Below, in pieces: positions 26,871-36,315 of a stretch of DNA of 64,000 bases; the stretch's first letter is position 1, and every line of letters begins with the position of its first letter. The notes under the pieces are model-generated. The model saw only the letters and a program-made list of their open reading frames with translations, was not told the DNA's origin and searched no databases. Made by a program: the position numbers and the translations under genes. The stretch comes from an uncultured Sulfitobacter sp. (lineage in GTDB: Bacteria; Pseudomonadota; Alphaproteobacteria; Rhodobacterales; Rhodobacteraceae): positions 636,543 through 700,542 of the forward strand of contig NZ_CANMQD010000002.1 of the NCBI RefSeq assembly GCF_947499945.1. Reading direction: 5' to 3'.

Positions 26871-29714
26871 ATGACTTTTACGCCCACAGATTACCTGCCT
26901 TATGATTTCGCCAACCGCCGACACATCGGGCCGTCCGTGTCCGAGATGGCGGATATGTTGGACGTTGTGGGGACAAAGGACCTTGATGCGCTCATTGACG
27001 ATACGCTGCCTGCGAAGATCCGTCAGGCGGAGCCGCTCGATTTTGGCAAGCCACTGTCGGAGCAGGAATTGCTGCGGCATATGAAAGAGGTGGCGGGCAA
27101 GAATAAGGTGCTGACGTCGCTCATCGGACAGGGATATCACGGGACGGTCACGCCACCAGCGATCCAGCGGAATATCTTTGAAAACCCCGCGTGGTATACA
27201 GCTTATACGCCTTATCAGCCCGAGATATCCCAAGGGCGGCTTGAGGCGCTGCTGAACTTCCAGACGATGATAACAGACCTCACGGGGCTGGATATCTCCA
27301 ATGCGTCGTTGCTGGATGAGGCGACGGCCTGTGCGGAAGCCATGACCATGGCAAAGCGCGTGGCCAAGACCAAAGTCATGGGGTTCTTTATTGACGAGAA
27401 TTGCCATCCGCAGAACATAAATGTGATGAAGACGCGGGCCGCACCGCTGGGCATTGAAGTGATTGTAGGTAATCCTGATGATCTGGACGCCTCCGCTGTG
27501 TTTGGGGCGATTTTCCAGTTTCCAGGTACGTTTGGACATTTGCGGGATTTCACGGCGGAGATTGCGGCGCTGCATGAACACAAGGCCGTAGGCGTTATTG
27601 CGGCTGATCCTTTGTCGCTGACGTTGCTTAAGGAACCCGGTGCGATGGGGGCGGATATTGCTGTCGGCTCGACCCAGCGGTTTGGGGTGCCTGTGGGATA
27701 CGGTGGTCCGCACGCAGCTTATATGGCGACAAAGACAGCTTATGCGCGGTCCATGCCCGGCCGGATTGTCGGCGTGTCGATTGACAGTCACGGAAACCGC
27801 GCCTACCGCCTGTCGCTGCAAACACGCGAGCAGCATATTCGCCGTGAGAAGGCGAACTCCAACGTCTGTACGGCGCAGGCATTGCTGGCCGTGATGGCGG
27901 GGTTTTATGCGGTGTTCCATGGGCCTGAGGGGCTCAAGGCGATTGCGCAGCGGATACACCGCAAGACGGCGCGTTTGGCCGAGGGGCTGAAAACTGCGGG
28001 CTTTGATGTGCGTCCTGCGGCGTTCTTTGACACGATCACGGTTGAGGTCGGGCCGTTGCAAAATGCGGTGATGAAATCGGCGGTGGATGAGGGAATCAAC
28101 CTGCGCAAGTTGGGCAGCACTCAAGTTGGGATTACGCTAGACGAGCGCTCACGCTCTGCGACGATCGAGGCGGTTTGGCGGGCCTTCGGGATTGAGCGGG
28201 AGGACAAGGATTACACACCGCATTACCACATGCCTGACAAGCTGATCCGTACATCTGAATACCTCACGCATCCTGTATTTCATATGAACCGCGCGGAGAC
28301 GGAAATGATGCGCTACATGCGCCGCCTTGCGGACCGTGATCTGGCGCTGGATCGTGCGATGATCCCGCTGGGGTCTTGCACGATGAAGCTGAACTCGGCT
28401 GCGGAAATGATGCCTGTGAGCTGGGATGAGTTTGCGTTGTTGCACCCTTATATTCCTGCGGATCAGGCGGCGGGGTATACCCAGATGATTGATGATCTGT
28501 CTGCCAAGCTGTGTGATGTGACAGGCTATGACGCGATTTCGATGCAACCCAATTCGGGCGCACAGGGGGAGTATGCGGGGCTGTTGAGCATCGCGGGGTA
28601 CCACCGTGCGAACGGGCAGGGGCATCGCAATATTTGTCTGATCCCGATGAGTGCGCATGGCACCAATCCTGCGTCTGCGCAAATGGTGGGGTGGAAAGTT
28701 GTACCGATCAAGTCAGCCGAGAATGGCGATATTGATCTGGAGGACTTTAACGCCAAGGTCGCGGAGCATAAGGATAACTTGGCCGCGTGTATGATCACCT
28801 ATCCTTCGACGCATGGGGTGTTTGAGGAGACGGTGAACGATGTTTGCGACATCACCCATGCCAACGGCGGGCAGGTCTATATCGACGGGGCGAACATGAA
28901 TGCCATGGTTGGCCTGTCGCGGCCCGGTGATCTGGGCGGTGATGTGAGCCACCTGAACCTGCACAAGACGTTTTGCATTCCGCATGGTGGTGGTGGACCC
29001 GGCATGGGGCCGATTGGAGTGAAGGCGCATCTGATCGAGCATTTGCCCGGTGATCCGACTTCTGGGGAGGGTGCAGTGTCAGCCGCGCCCTTTGGCTCAC
29101 CTTCCTTGCTCCCGATCTCGTGGGCCTATTGCCTGATGATGGGCGGGGATGGCCTGACTCAAGCGACGCGGGTGGCGATCTTGAACGCCAACTATATCGC
29201 CAAACGCTTGGAAGGATCGTTCGAGGTTCTTTACAAAGGGCCGACAGGGCGGATTGCCCATGAGTGTATCATCGACACGCGCCCCTTTGCCGATTCAGCG
29301 CATGTGACGGTGGATGATATTGCCAAGCGGCTGATGGACTGCGGGTTTCATGCGCCGACGATGAGTTGGCCTGTGGCAGGCACACTTATGATCGAGCCAA
29401 CGGAGTCCGAAACGAAAGCCGAGTTGGACCGTTTCTGCGATGCGATGATCGCCATTCGCGGCGAGATTATGGATATCGAAAATGGCACGATCGATGCGGA
29501 GAACAACCCGCTCAAGAACGCCCCTCATACGATGGAGGATCTGGTGAAAGACTGGGATCGCCCCTACACGCGCGAGCAGGGCTGCTTCCCGCGCGGTGCG
29601 TTCCGCGTGGACAAATACTGGCCGCCTGTGAACCGCGTGGACAATGTTTGGGGGGACCGGAACCTTGCCTGTACCTGCCCACCGATGGACGAGTATCTGG
29701 AGGCAGCAGAGTAG
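26871..29714 (+). CDS. gcvP: Glycine dehydrogenase (decarboxylating), P protein
   Basis: The 947-residue protein is the fused, single-chain form of P protein, with the N-terminal [10 protein letters not shown] and the pyridoxal-phosphate lysine in [18 protein letters not shown] (Lys699), followed by the glycine-rich loop. It decarboxylates glycine and loads the aminomethyl group on GcvH. The ATG at 26871 follows GGAGAG; the frame extends upstream across the gcvH stop but that extension overlaps gcvH coding. It closes the gcvTHP operon. No lipoate or L-protein genes are adjacent. Confidence 0.97.
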   Translation: MTFTPTDYLPYDFANRRHIGPSVSEMADMLDVVGTKDLDALIDDTLPAKIRQAEPLDFGKPLSEQELLRHMKEVAGKNKVLTSLIGQGYHGTVTPPAIQRNIFENPAWYTAYTPYQPEISQGRLEALLNFQTMITDLTGLDISNASLLDEATACAEAMTMAKRVAKTKVMGFFIDENCHPQNINVMKTRAAPLGIEVIVGNPDDLDASAVFGAIFQFPGTFGHLRDFTAEIAALHEHKAVGVIAADPLSLTLLKEPGAMGADIAVGSTQRFGVPVGYGGPHAAYMATKTAYARSMPGRIVGVSIDSHGNRAYRLSLQTREQHIRREKANSNVCTAQALLAVMAGFYAVFHGPEGLKAIAQRIHRKTARLAEGLKTAGFDVRPAAFFDTITVEVGPLQNAVMKSAVDEGINLRKLGSTQVGITLDERSRSATIEAVWRAFGIEREDKDYTPHYHMPDKLIRTSEYLTHPVFHMNRAETEMMRYMRRLADRDLALDRAMIPLGSCTMKLNSAAEMMPVSWDEFALLHPYIPADQAAGYTQMIDDLSAKLCDVTGYDAISMQPNSGAQGEYAGLLSIAGYHRANGQGHRNICLIPMSAHGTNPASAQMVGWKVVPIKSAENGDIDLEDFNAKVAEHKDNLAACMITYPSTHGVFEETVNDVCDITHANGGQVYIDGANMNAMVGLSRPGDLGGDVSHLNLHKTFCIPHGGGGPGMGPIGVKAHLIEHLPGDPTSGEGAVSAAPFGSPSLLPISWAYCLMMGGDGLTQATRVAILNANYIAKRLEGSFEVLYKGPTGRIAHECIIDTRPFADSAHVTVDDIAKRLMDCGFHAPTMSWPVAGTLMIEPTESETKAELDRFCDAMIAIRGEIMDIENGTIDAENNPLKNAPHTMEDLVKDWDRPYTREQGCFPRGAFRVDKYWPPVNRVDNVWGDRNLACTCPPMDEYLEAAE

Positions 29715-29798
29715 GTCGCGGCTTGGGGGGTGTATTCGTCCTTGTGTCACAAGGGATGCAGGGCTGCGCAGAGTGGCCGTGATAGATGTCTGAATTCT

Positions 29799-29827
29799 GT
29801 GCGGGGGTGGGTTTTTATGCCCCGCGC
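29799..29827 (+). terminator. Possible hairpin after gcvP
   Basis: GTGCGGGG (29799-29806) pairs with CCCCGCGC (29820-29827), eight pairs with one T-G wobble, around a 13-base loop containing TTTTT. It lies about 85 bp after gcvP. There is no T-run after the stem. Confidence 0.4.
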
Positions 29828-29868
29828 AGGACTAGATAACGGCGAATTTGCGCGGTCAAAATATATCT

Positions 29869-29881
29869 GACAATTTTTGTC
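29869..29881. promoter_or_regulatory. Small palindrome before the iron-type binding protein
   Basis: GACAA-TTT-TTGTC is a perfect 5+3+5 palindrome in an AT-rich stretch about 70 bp upstream of the binding-protein ATG. It sits where an iron-responsive operator might lie, but I cannot match it to a known box with confidence. Confidence 0.35.
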
Positions 29882-29949
29882 GGAAACATTGCATCTTGTT
29901 TTGAAATAGTATCTGAGTGTTTCTGTAAACAACTCTGATAGGTAAAACT

Positions 29950-30981
29950 ATGAAACGTTCTTTGACCATTTTGACCGCTACGATGACCACTGCATTAGTC
30001 GCAATTGGGCCTGCGACTGCTTTCGCTGAGGGCGAACTGAACCTCTACTCTTCACGTCACTATGACACGGATGAGCGTCTTTATTCGGACTTCACGCAGG
30101 CCACTGGCATCAAGATCAACCGCATTGAAGGCAAAGCAGATGAGTTGATCGCGCGGATGAGCGCCGAGGGGGCGAACTCGCCCGCAGATATCTTGTTGAC
30201 GGTCGACACATCGCGCCTTGAGCGTGCTAAAGAAGTCGGGGTCCTCCAGTCGATCGAAAGTGATATCCTCGAAGAGCGCATACCAGCAAACTTGCAGGAT
30301 TCCGATAATCAATGGTTCGGCTTTAGCCAGCGTGCGCGGATCATCTTCTATGACAAAACCGATGTGGCCAACCCGCCGCAGGATTATGTTTCCCTCGCTG
30401 ATCCAGTCTATAAGGGCTTGGTTTGCCACCGCTCGTCTTCGAATGTCTACTCCCAGACCCTTCTGGCTGCGGTGATTGAAAACCACGGCGCAGAGGCGGC
30501 AAAGACATGGGCGCAGGGTGTTGTCGATAACTTTGCACGTGATCCCGAAGGTGGCGATACTGACCAGCTGCGGGGTATTGTATCGGGTCAGTGCGATATC
30601 TCGATTGCCAACACATACTACTTTGCCCGTTCCGTCCGGACAGAAGTGAGCGGCCTTCCCGAAGACGCGCGGGCAAACATCGGATGGGTTTTCCCTGCCC
30701 AGAATGCAGAGGGCGCACATATGAATTTGTCAGGTGGCGGTGTCGCAGCGCATGCCCCGAACAAGGAGAACGCCATCCTGTTCATGGAATATCTCGCAGG
30801 CGATCAGGCCCAGCAGTATTTTTCGGCAGGAAACGACGAATATCCCGCCGTACCCGGTGTCTCCCTCAGCCCCTCAGTCGCGTCATTGGGGCTGTTTCGT
30901 CCCGACGCGGTTGATCTGAGTAAAGTGGCCAAGAACGTGGCCGCCGCGCAAAAGATTTTCAACGAAGTTGGCTGGAAGTAA
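29950..30981 (+). CDS. Iron(III)-type ABC transporter substrate-binding protein
   Basis: The 343-residue protein has a signal peptide (to about residue 26, AFA-EG) and the FbpA/FutA-like opening GELNLYSSRHYDTDERLYSDF, then GIKINRIEGKADELIARM and NTYYFARS, whose adjacent tyrosines are the typical ferric-ion ligands. It should capture Fe3+ in the periplasm. No permease or ATPase gene is next to it, so it is an orphan here. GATAGGTAAAA before the ATG is a weak ribosome site. Confidence 0.9.
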   Translation: MKRSLTILTATMTTALVAIGPATAFAEGELNLYSSRHYDTDERLYSDFTQATGIKINRIEGKADELIARMSAEGANSPADILLTVDTSRLERAKEVGVLQSIESDILEERIPANLQDSDNQWFGFSQRARIIFYDKTDVANPPQDYVSLADPVYKGLVCHRSSSNVYSQTLLAAVIENHGAEAAKTWAQGVVDNFARDPEGGDTDQLRGIVSGQCDISIANTYYFARSVRTEVSGLPEDARANIGWVFPAQNAEGAHMNLSGGGVAAHAPNKENAILFMEYLAGDQAQQYFSAGNDEYPAVPGVSLSPSVASLGLFRPDAVDLSKVAKNVAAAQKIFNEVGWK

Positions 30982-30998
30982 CTGCCAAAGAAAGTATT

Positions 30999-31027
30999 GC
31001 TGCGGGCGGGGTACCTCTGCCCGTAGC
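30999..31027. terminator. Convergent-gene hairpin
   Basis: GCTGCGGGC (30999-31007) pairs with GCCCGTAGC (31019-31027), nine pairs with one G-T wobble. It lies between the ends of the iron-binding-protein gene and the histidine kinase gene, and may serve both. There is no T-run. Confidence 0.55.
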
Positions 31028-31067
31028 TACTCCCGTACAGGCGGTCTGCCTGCGGCGGGCAGCGGTC

Positions 31068-32423
31068 CTAGCGCGCAATCGGTAACGTCAGTGTAGCGCT
31101 GAAACCGCGTTTCTTGCCAACGCAGGGCGAGGCCAGCTCCAGCGTGCTGCCTGACTGCTTGCAAAGTTCCCGAACAATTGAGAGGCCAAGGCCGAACCCC
31201 TCCGAGCTGGCAGCATTTCTGACAAACCGCTGTTTGATCTTCTCCAGTGCGTCAGGAGCCAATGCGGCGCAGTCGTTTGACACTACGATGCGGCCTTTCG
31301 TGCTGGCATCCACCTGCATTGGTGTGTTCCCTGTGGCGTGTTTAAGCGCATTTTCAAACAGGTTGTTCAGCATGATACCGATGGCATCAGGGTCGACTGC
31401 ACTTTTCCACTCTCCTTCTGGCGCCGCCATGACAAGCCTCTCAGGAGAGGGTACGCGGTCGCGAAGCTCGCGCATCAGCAGGTTGATCACAGGTGCGATG
31501 TCGGCCGGTGTAGCGGCAGTTCCCAGTCCTGATTGCGCACGTGACATTTGCAGCAATCTCTCGATGAGGCGGGTCAGACGTTTGAGCCCTTGTTCGATTT
31601 CCAAAGCGCTTTCGGAGGTGACGGGATCGGACAGTTTGGCCCGCAACCGCTGGACATGTGCCAGACTTATCGCGACGGGCGTGCGCAACTCATGCGCGGC
31701 ATTGGTGGCAAAGGCCCGCTCTGCTATCAGCGTGGCATCCAGCCGACCCATCAGTGCGTCGATCTTGTCTATCGCTGGCTCGATCTCGGTAAAGGTGTTT
31801 TTGCGGTCAACGGGGGACAGATCGTGCGCGTTTTTGCTTCCGATTTCTGCACTCAGATCTACAATCACATCAGAAGTCCGACGCACAGCGCGATATGCGG
31901 CAAAGGCCACGAACAGGCCAAGTAGGACAAAACCTGTGCTCACACCGATCAACACGTCTCTGATCGCCTCGTTCCGCTCTATCATGGGGACGGCAGTTAC
32001 GACGCTCAATCGGGTGTCCGCTCTACTCACGTCAGCGATGCGGTAGCCAAGGTCGGTGATAATGCCGCCCTGAACCCGCGCCGCCAAGAGCGTATCATCC
32101 GCGCCGATTGACCGCGCGATCACATCATCATCCGCATCAAGTATCCAGAACGCGCTTTGTTCGTCAGGCTCCATCAGAGCAGGTTCAAACGCCAGCGGGT
32201 TCATGGTACTTTGTTGGGCCGAGGCACTGGCATTCGGGTTTCGGGCTTCGAAGACTTGCAACAACAAATGGGCTTTACTGATCAGGCTGAGGTCTTGCAG
32301 CTCGTCATATTCTTCTTTGACGAGGCTATGGACGATCAATACCCCAAGGACAGCCGCGACAATCCCCGGCAAAAGCAGAGACTTGAACAGAGTGTTAAGC
32401 AGGCTGGTGGTGGGTTTTCTCAT
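31068..32423 (-). CDS. Sensor histidine kinase (PmrB/QseC-like)
   Basis: The 451-residue protein has an N-terminal membrane helix (residues 13-33), a periplasmic loop of about 120 residues, a second helix (about 158-178), a HAMP-like stretch, and a HisKA/HATPase core: ATNAAHELRTPVAISLAHV with the phospho-His, NNLFENALKHA (N box) and FGLGLSIVRELCKQSG (G box). It overlaps the end of the response regulator gene by 4 bp (ATGA), so it is the cognate sensor. It lies in a same-strand run with eptA and dgkA, suggesting it senses envelope stress or cationic peptides. Confidence 0.9.
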   Translation of the reverse strand: MRKPTTSLLNTLFKSLLLPGIVAAVLGVLIVHSLVKEEYDELQDLSLISKAHLLLQVFEARNPNASASAQQSTMNPLAFEPALMEPDEQSAFWILDADDDVIARSIGADDTLLAARVQGGIITDLGYRIADVSRADTRLSVVTAVPMIERNEAIRDVLIGVSTGFVLLGLFVAFAAYRAVRRTSDVIVDLSAEIGSKNAHDLSPVDRKNTFTEIEPAIDKIDALMGRLDATLIAERAFATNAAHELRTPVAISLAHVQRLRAKLSDPVTSESALEIEQGLKRLTRLIERLLQMSRAQSGLGTAATPADIAPVINLLMRELRDRVPSPERLVMAAPEGEWKSAVDPDAIGIMLNNLFENALKHATGNTPMQVDASTKGRIVVSNDCAALAPDALEKIKQRFVRNAASSEGFGLGLSIVRELCKQSGSTLELASPCVGKKRGFSATLTLPIAR

Positions 32424-33076
32424 GGGTGCAGCATATAACCGATGCCGCGATGGGTGACGATCAGATCTTTTCCGAGCTTGGCGCGCAGGCGGCTGATATG
32501 GGCCTCGATCGCATTGCTTTCGACTTCGTCCCCGAAGGCATAGACAGCAGCCTCAAGGCTTTCTTTCGGAACGATCTTGGATTTGCGGCGCAAGAGCACT
32601 TCAAGAATGCTCCACTCTTTTGCGGTCAGGCGGACAGGATTTCCTGCGCGGGTCACGCTATGGTCTTCAAACTTAATGCTCAGATCGCGCACTACTGTTG
32701 TCTGGGTCATCTGGTCCGCGCTGCGGCGGCAGACTGTGTGGATACGTGCCTTCACTTCGTCCAGATCAAAGGGTTTGATGACGTAATCATCCGCCCCGCG
32801 GTTCAAGCCGTCAATCCTGTCTGAGACTTTGTCCCGCGCGGTCAGAATGATCACTGGTGTGCGGATATGTTGGTCGCGCAGCGTGCTCAGGAAGGTGAGG
32901 CCGTCGCCATCAGGCAGTTGCAGATCCAGCAACACCACATCGTATTCAAGCGTGGCAATTGCGCTGTGCGCTTCGTCCAGCGTTGTAAACCACTCAACAA
33001 TATGGCGATCCGCCTCCAGATGTTCGCGCAAGGGACGGGCCAGTCCTGCCTCGTCTTCAATCAGCAAAATGCGCAT
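32420..33076 (-). CDS. OmpR-family response regulator
   Basis: The 218-residue protein has a receiver domain (MRILLIEDEAG, with Asp51 in VVLLDLQLPDGDG as the phosphorylation site) and a C-terminal winged-helix DNA-binding domain (LTAKEWSILEVLLRRKSKIV, HISRLRAKLGKDLIVTHRGIGYML). It is the partner of the downstream histidine kinase, with a 4-bp overlap. About 115 bp separate it from dgkA upstream, possibly with its own promoter. It probably controls the eptA-dgkA genes, as PmrA does for lipid A modification genes. Confidence 0.92.
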   Translation of the reverse strand: MRILLIEDEAGLARPLREHLEADRHIVEWFTTLDEAHSAIATLEYDVVLLDLQLPDGDGLTFLSTLRDQHIRTPVIILTARDKVSDRIDGLNRGADDYVIKPFDLDEVKARIHTVCRRSADQMTQTTVVRDLSIKFEDHSVTRAGNPVRLTAKEWSILEVLLRRKSKIVPKESLEAAVYAFGDEVESNAIEAHISRLRAKLGKDLIVTHRGIGYMLHP

Positions 33077-33191
33077 GGGCGGGTCGGAGCCTTTGGATGG
33101 AATTGAATAGCATCATATAACAAATGCGGCGGGATGCCAGATATACGCGATGCGCGGCTGTTATGGTGTAGGCTATTGACACAGGGCGCAA

Positions 33192-33593
33192 TCATCCATT
33201 CACCACCGCACGAAACACCACGCTGCCGATAAACAACGCGTTCGCGCCAAGCAGACACATGGTGGCCAGGGAGCCGAGGTCTTTTGCATCGCGGGCAAAT
33301 TCCTCCCAATCAGGAGCGAGGTGATCGACGATGCATTCAATCGCTGTGTTCAGCGCTTCGGTTGCGACCAGCACCAAGAACAAGATCAGCAAGATGCAGT
33401 AATCACCGATGCGGGCGCCGGCCAAAGCGAGAATGGCGATGCTGATTGGCAGGGCCACTGTGATATGGCGAAACGCGGTTTCCTGCCACAGACGCCGGAC
33501 CCCGCCAATGGAGTACCCTGCGGCGGCAAAAATATGGGCGATGCCGGTGATGCGGGCAGGTTTTTGGCGGATGTCCAAGGGAGGAATGCTCAA
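33192..33593 (-). CDS. dgkA: Diacylglycerol kinase (DgkA type)
   Basis: The 133-residue protein has three membrane segments and the DgkA signature EALNTAIECIVDHLAPDW then AKDLGSLA. It phosphorylates diacylglycerol at the inner membrane. It overlaps eptA by 4 bp (ATGA). The pairing makes sense: phosphoethanolamine transfer from phosphatidylethanolamine to lipid A leaves diacylglycerol, which DgkA recycles. Confidence 0.93.
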   Translation of the reverse strand: MSIPPLDIRQKPARITGIAHIFAAAGYSIGGVRRLWQETAFRHITVALPISIAILALAGARIGDYCILLILFLVLVATEALNTAIECIVDHLAPDWEEFARDAKDLGSLATMCLLGANALFIGSVVFRAVVNG

Positions 33594-35254
33594 TTTCTGG
33601 CTACCTTCTGGTTGTTTCGGCAGGACGCAAACAGATCAAGGTCGGGGTTGCGCACATCAGTTTGAATATCCAACATACCAAGCAGGGAGTGGAATAGATT
33701 GTCGTGGGACAATGGGCTGTCCGCTTTTGCGGTGAGGCAGTTCTGGCTAAGCGTAAACTGGTCTTGGAAAGTCTGCGACATCCACAAGATCATCGGTACT
33801 TTGATCTGGTTTTCGGGAGCCATAAAGTAAGGTGAGCCGTGCAGATAGAGCCCCCCTTCGCCCAAAGATTCCCCATGATCAGAGATATACAGAAGTGCTG
33901 TCGAAAGCTGGTCTTGATCCTCGAGGAAGGCGATTGTCTGTGCCAGTATCGCGTCCGTATAGGCGATGGTGTTGTCATAGGCATTGGTGATTTCTTCTTG
34001 TGTGCAGTTCTTAAACTCTGCCGTGCGACAGGCGGGTTTGAATTTCTCGAACTCTTCGGGATAGCGTAAATAATAAGTCGGTCCGTGGCTGCCGATCTGG
34101 TGCAGGACCAGAACCGTATCTTGAGTAATCGCGCCAGCATATTCTTTCAGCGCCTGCATAAAGACGCCATCCATACATTCACCCGCTGCGCAAAGTTCGG
34201 GGTCGTCAGTGTGGGTGAGGGAGCGAGTGATCACGCGCGCAGCAATGCCTTTGTCGCCAGTGTTATTGTCCCACCATTCAACGTGAAGGCCCGCATGATC
34301 CAGCACGTCCAGAACGCTCTGATGCGAAATCCCTTTCTGATAGGAGTACTCCTCCCGCGTGAAACTGGAGAACATGCAGGGCAGCGATGTGGCTGTCGCA
34401 GTCCCGCAGGAGGTAACATCTGTAAAGCTGATGACAGGCAAGTTGGCCAGCTCAGGATTGGTGTCAACTGTATAGCCATTCAAGCTGAAGTTCTGGGCGC
34501 GTGCGGTTTCTCCGGCAACGATGATGGTCAAAACAGGCTTGCGGTTTGCGCTGTAAGCTATGCCCTGAACGGCATCCTCACCCACGGGTGCCACGACTAC
34601 ATTTACCGAGCCCGCCATCATCTTCGCATAGCGGACTGCACCGACAACGGGTGCGCCGGGTTGAAAGCTGCTCATGAAATCTTTGCGCTCGCGCAGGATG
34701 GACGAGTAGGATTTGAGGTCTGACATCAACAAACCCGCCGCGAGCGCGAGGCTCATTGCAACTGTGAGCACGGGGAGCGCAAATGTTCGAAGTCTGCCCG
34801 GTGTTTTGACCTTTATGCAGGCAATCGTACTCGCGGGAAGCAGGCCAAAGGCAACGATTTGGGTCATAAAACCAGATGTGAAAAGGTGTTTTGACTCAGT
34901 CACTGTTGTGACCATGACATTCTGGATCATGTCGCGGTCTATGATCACGCCCAGTGTATCCATATAGTAAGACGTTACCGAACTCAGAATAACCATGAAG
35001 ATGAGAAAAGGTTTGACCAAACAAGGAAAGCTGAAGGTGGAGAAGAAGGCAAACGTGAGGAAAAACACGGCCAGAATATAACTTGCAAAAGACAAGGGAT
35101 GTCCTGCAAATACTTCTGCTCCGATTGACCAGAACGTGGCGTTCATTGTTGCGAAAATATACAAGATCGTGAGGGCAGTTAACCCGATTGGCGCGAGGGG
35201 ATAGGCCTCCCGCAGAGTATAGAAGCGGCTTTTAATATCGGTAAAACGGGTCAT
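33590..35254 (-). CDS. eptA: Phosphoethanolamine transferase (EptA/lipid A type)
   Basis: The 554-residue protein has five N-terminal membrane helices and a periplasmic sulfatase-fold domain. The nucleophile threonine is in IIVAGETARAQNFSLNGY; metal and substrate histidines occur in LVLHQIGSHGPTY and YISDHGESLGEGGLYLHG, with paired cysteines as in the family. It adds phosphoethanolamine to lipid A and so reduces binding of cationic peptides such as polymyxin. The ATG at 35254 has a weak GAG upstream; a GTG at 35293 behind TAAGG would add 13 residues. It heads the eptA-dgkA-regulator-kinase run. Confidence 0.92.
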   Translation of the reverse strand: MTRFTDIKSRFYTLREAYPLAPIGLTALTILYIFATMNATFWSIGAEVFAGHPLSFASYILAVFFLTFAFFSTFSFPCLVKPFLIFMVILSSVTSYYMDTLGVIIDRDMIQNVMVTTVTESKHLFTSGFMTQIVAFGLLPASTIACIKVKTPGRLRTFALPVLTVAMSLALAAGLLMSDLKSYSSILRERKDFMSSFQPGAPVVGAVRYAKMMAGSVNVVVAPVGEDAVQGIAYSANRKPVLTIIVAGETARAQNFSLNGYTVDTNPELANLPVISFTDVTSCGTATATSLPCMFSSFTREEYSYQKGISHQSVLDVLDHAGLHVEWWDNNTGDKGIAARVITRSLTHTDDPELCAAGECMDGVFMQALKEYAGAITQDTVLVLHQIGSHGPTYYLRYPEEFEKFKPACRTAEFKNCTQEEITNAYDNTIAYTDAILAQTIAFLEDQDQLSTALLYISDHGESLGEGGLYLHGSPYFMAPENQIKVPMILWMSQTFQDQFTLSQNCLTAKADSPLSHDNLFHSLLGMLDIQTDVRNPDLDLFASCRNNQKVARN

Positions 35255-35568
35255 CGCGACGCTCTTTGCTACTGTTTCAGCGCCTTTCACCACGGCAACC
35301 TTACGCGAACCTTACGGTTGACCTTGAGCGAGATATTGAGGTCAGAAATGAGGTTAAAGAATTTGAAAAATTGTGCAGCGCAGTAAGGTCTTGCGAAAAT
35401 TTTACCGGTGCAAAGGTTTGAATTCGGGGGATTTCATGAGGCGTGTATACATTGCATCAAAATATTTGCGGAAATTGGCCAAGATTCCATTTGATTTTTG
35501 TAATATTGTATACAATTCTGGATTGATAGCGTGCCTGTACCTTTCTCGTGTAACTTTTGGAACATATT

Positions 35569-36300
35569 ATGCCGAGCCGAAGCCTCAGCCAGTTGGACCG
35601 CGCCCTTAGGGGGTTGCGCTCGCTCGTTCTGAGTGGAGAATATGTGGGGGGTCAGCGCTTGTCCGAAGTTGCGATGGCTGCACAGTTGGGCCTGTCGCGC
35701 ACGCCGCTTAGGCAGGCGATGGACCGTTTAGTGGCCGAAGGCCTGTTGGAGCGGATCGAGACGGGCGGGTGCCGCGTCGCCTCCTTCACCAAGGATGATA
35801 TTTCTGATGCTATCGAGATGCGCGGCGTTATTGAAGGCACGGCCGCGCGGCTTGCAGCAGAGCGAGGAGTGGATGCCGCCTTGCTTGCGCAAGCCGGTGC
35901 TATTCTGGACAGAATTGACCAAGCATTGGCAGCGCCTGACGGTTTGGATTTTGACCGCTATGTCACCCAAAACGCCGCCTTTCACGACTTGCTCGCAAAG
36001 TTTCCCAACAGTCCCATCGTCGCGCGGGAGATACAGCGGATGAGCTTGCTGCCGCTTGCCTCGCCTTCGGCATTCCTTAGCGATCAGGCAATGATCCCAG
36101 ATTTCCAGGAATCTCTTCGCTATGCCCAACGCCAGCACCGCGCCATCCTTGAGGCAGTTACCGCAGGAGAAGGCGCGCGAGCAGAAGCACTCACCCGCGA
36201 GCATGCGCGTCTTGCCTTGATCAACTTTAACCACCTGAACAAGAGCCGCCCGATGTTAACGCGTAATGTTCCGGGGCTGGCGCTGGTTGCGTCGGATTGA
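35569..36300 (+). CDS. GntR family regulator (FCD domain)
   Basis: The 243-residue protein has an N-terminal winged helix (RLSEVAMAAQLGLSRTPLRQ, AMDRLVAEGLLERIETGGCR) and a C-terminal all-helical FCD ligand-binding domain (DAIEMRGVIEGTAARLAAE). FCD-type GntR proteins respond to organic acids and control their uptake or catabolism. It lies 15 bp upstream of the P450 gene in the same direction, followed by a DctP gene, so it probably regulates this group. The ATG at 35569 was preferred over an in-frame TTG at 35557. Confidence 0.9.
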   Translation: MPSRSLSQLDRALRGLRSLVLSGEYVGGQRLSEVAMAAQLGLSRTPLRQAMDRLVAEGLLERIETGGCRVASFTKDDISDAIEMRGVIEGTAARLAAERGVDAALLAQAGAILDRIDQALAAPDGLDFDRYVTQNAAFHDLLAKFPNSPIVAREIQRMSLLPLASPSAFLSDQAMIPDFQESLRYAQRQHRAILEAVTAGEGARAEALTREHARLALINFNHLNKSRPMLTRNVPGLALVASD

Positions 36301-36315
36301 GAATAGGATTCTGAA

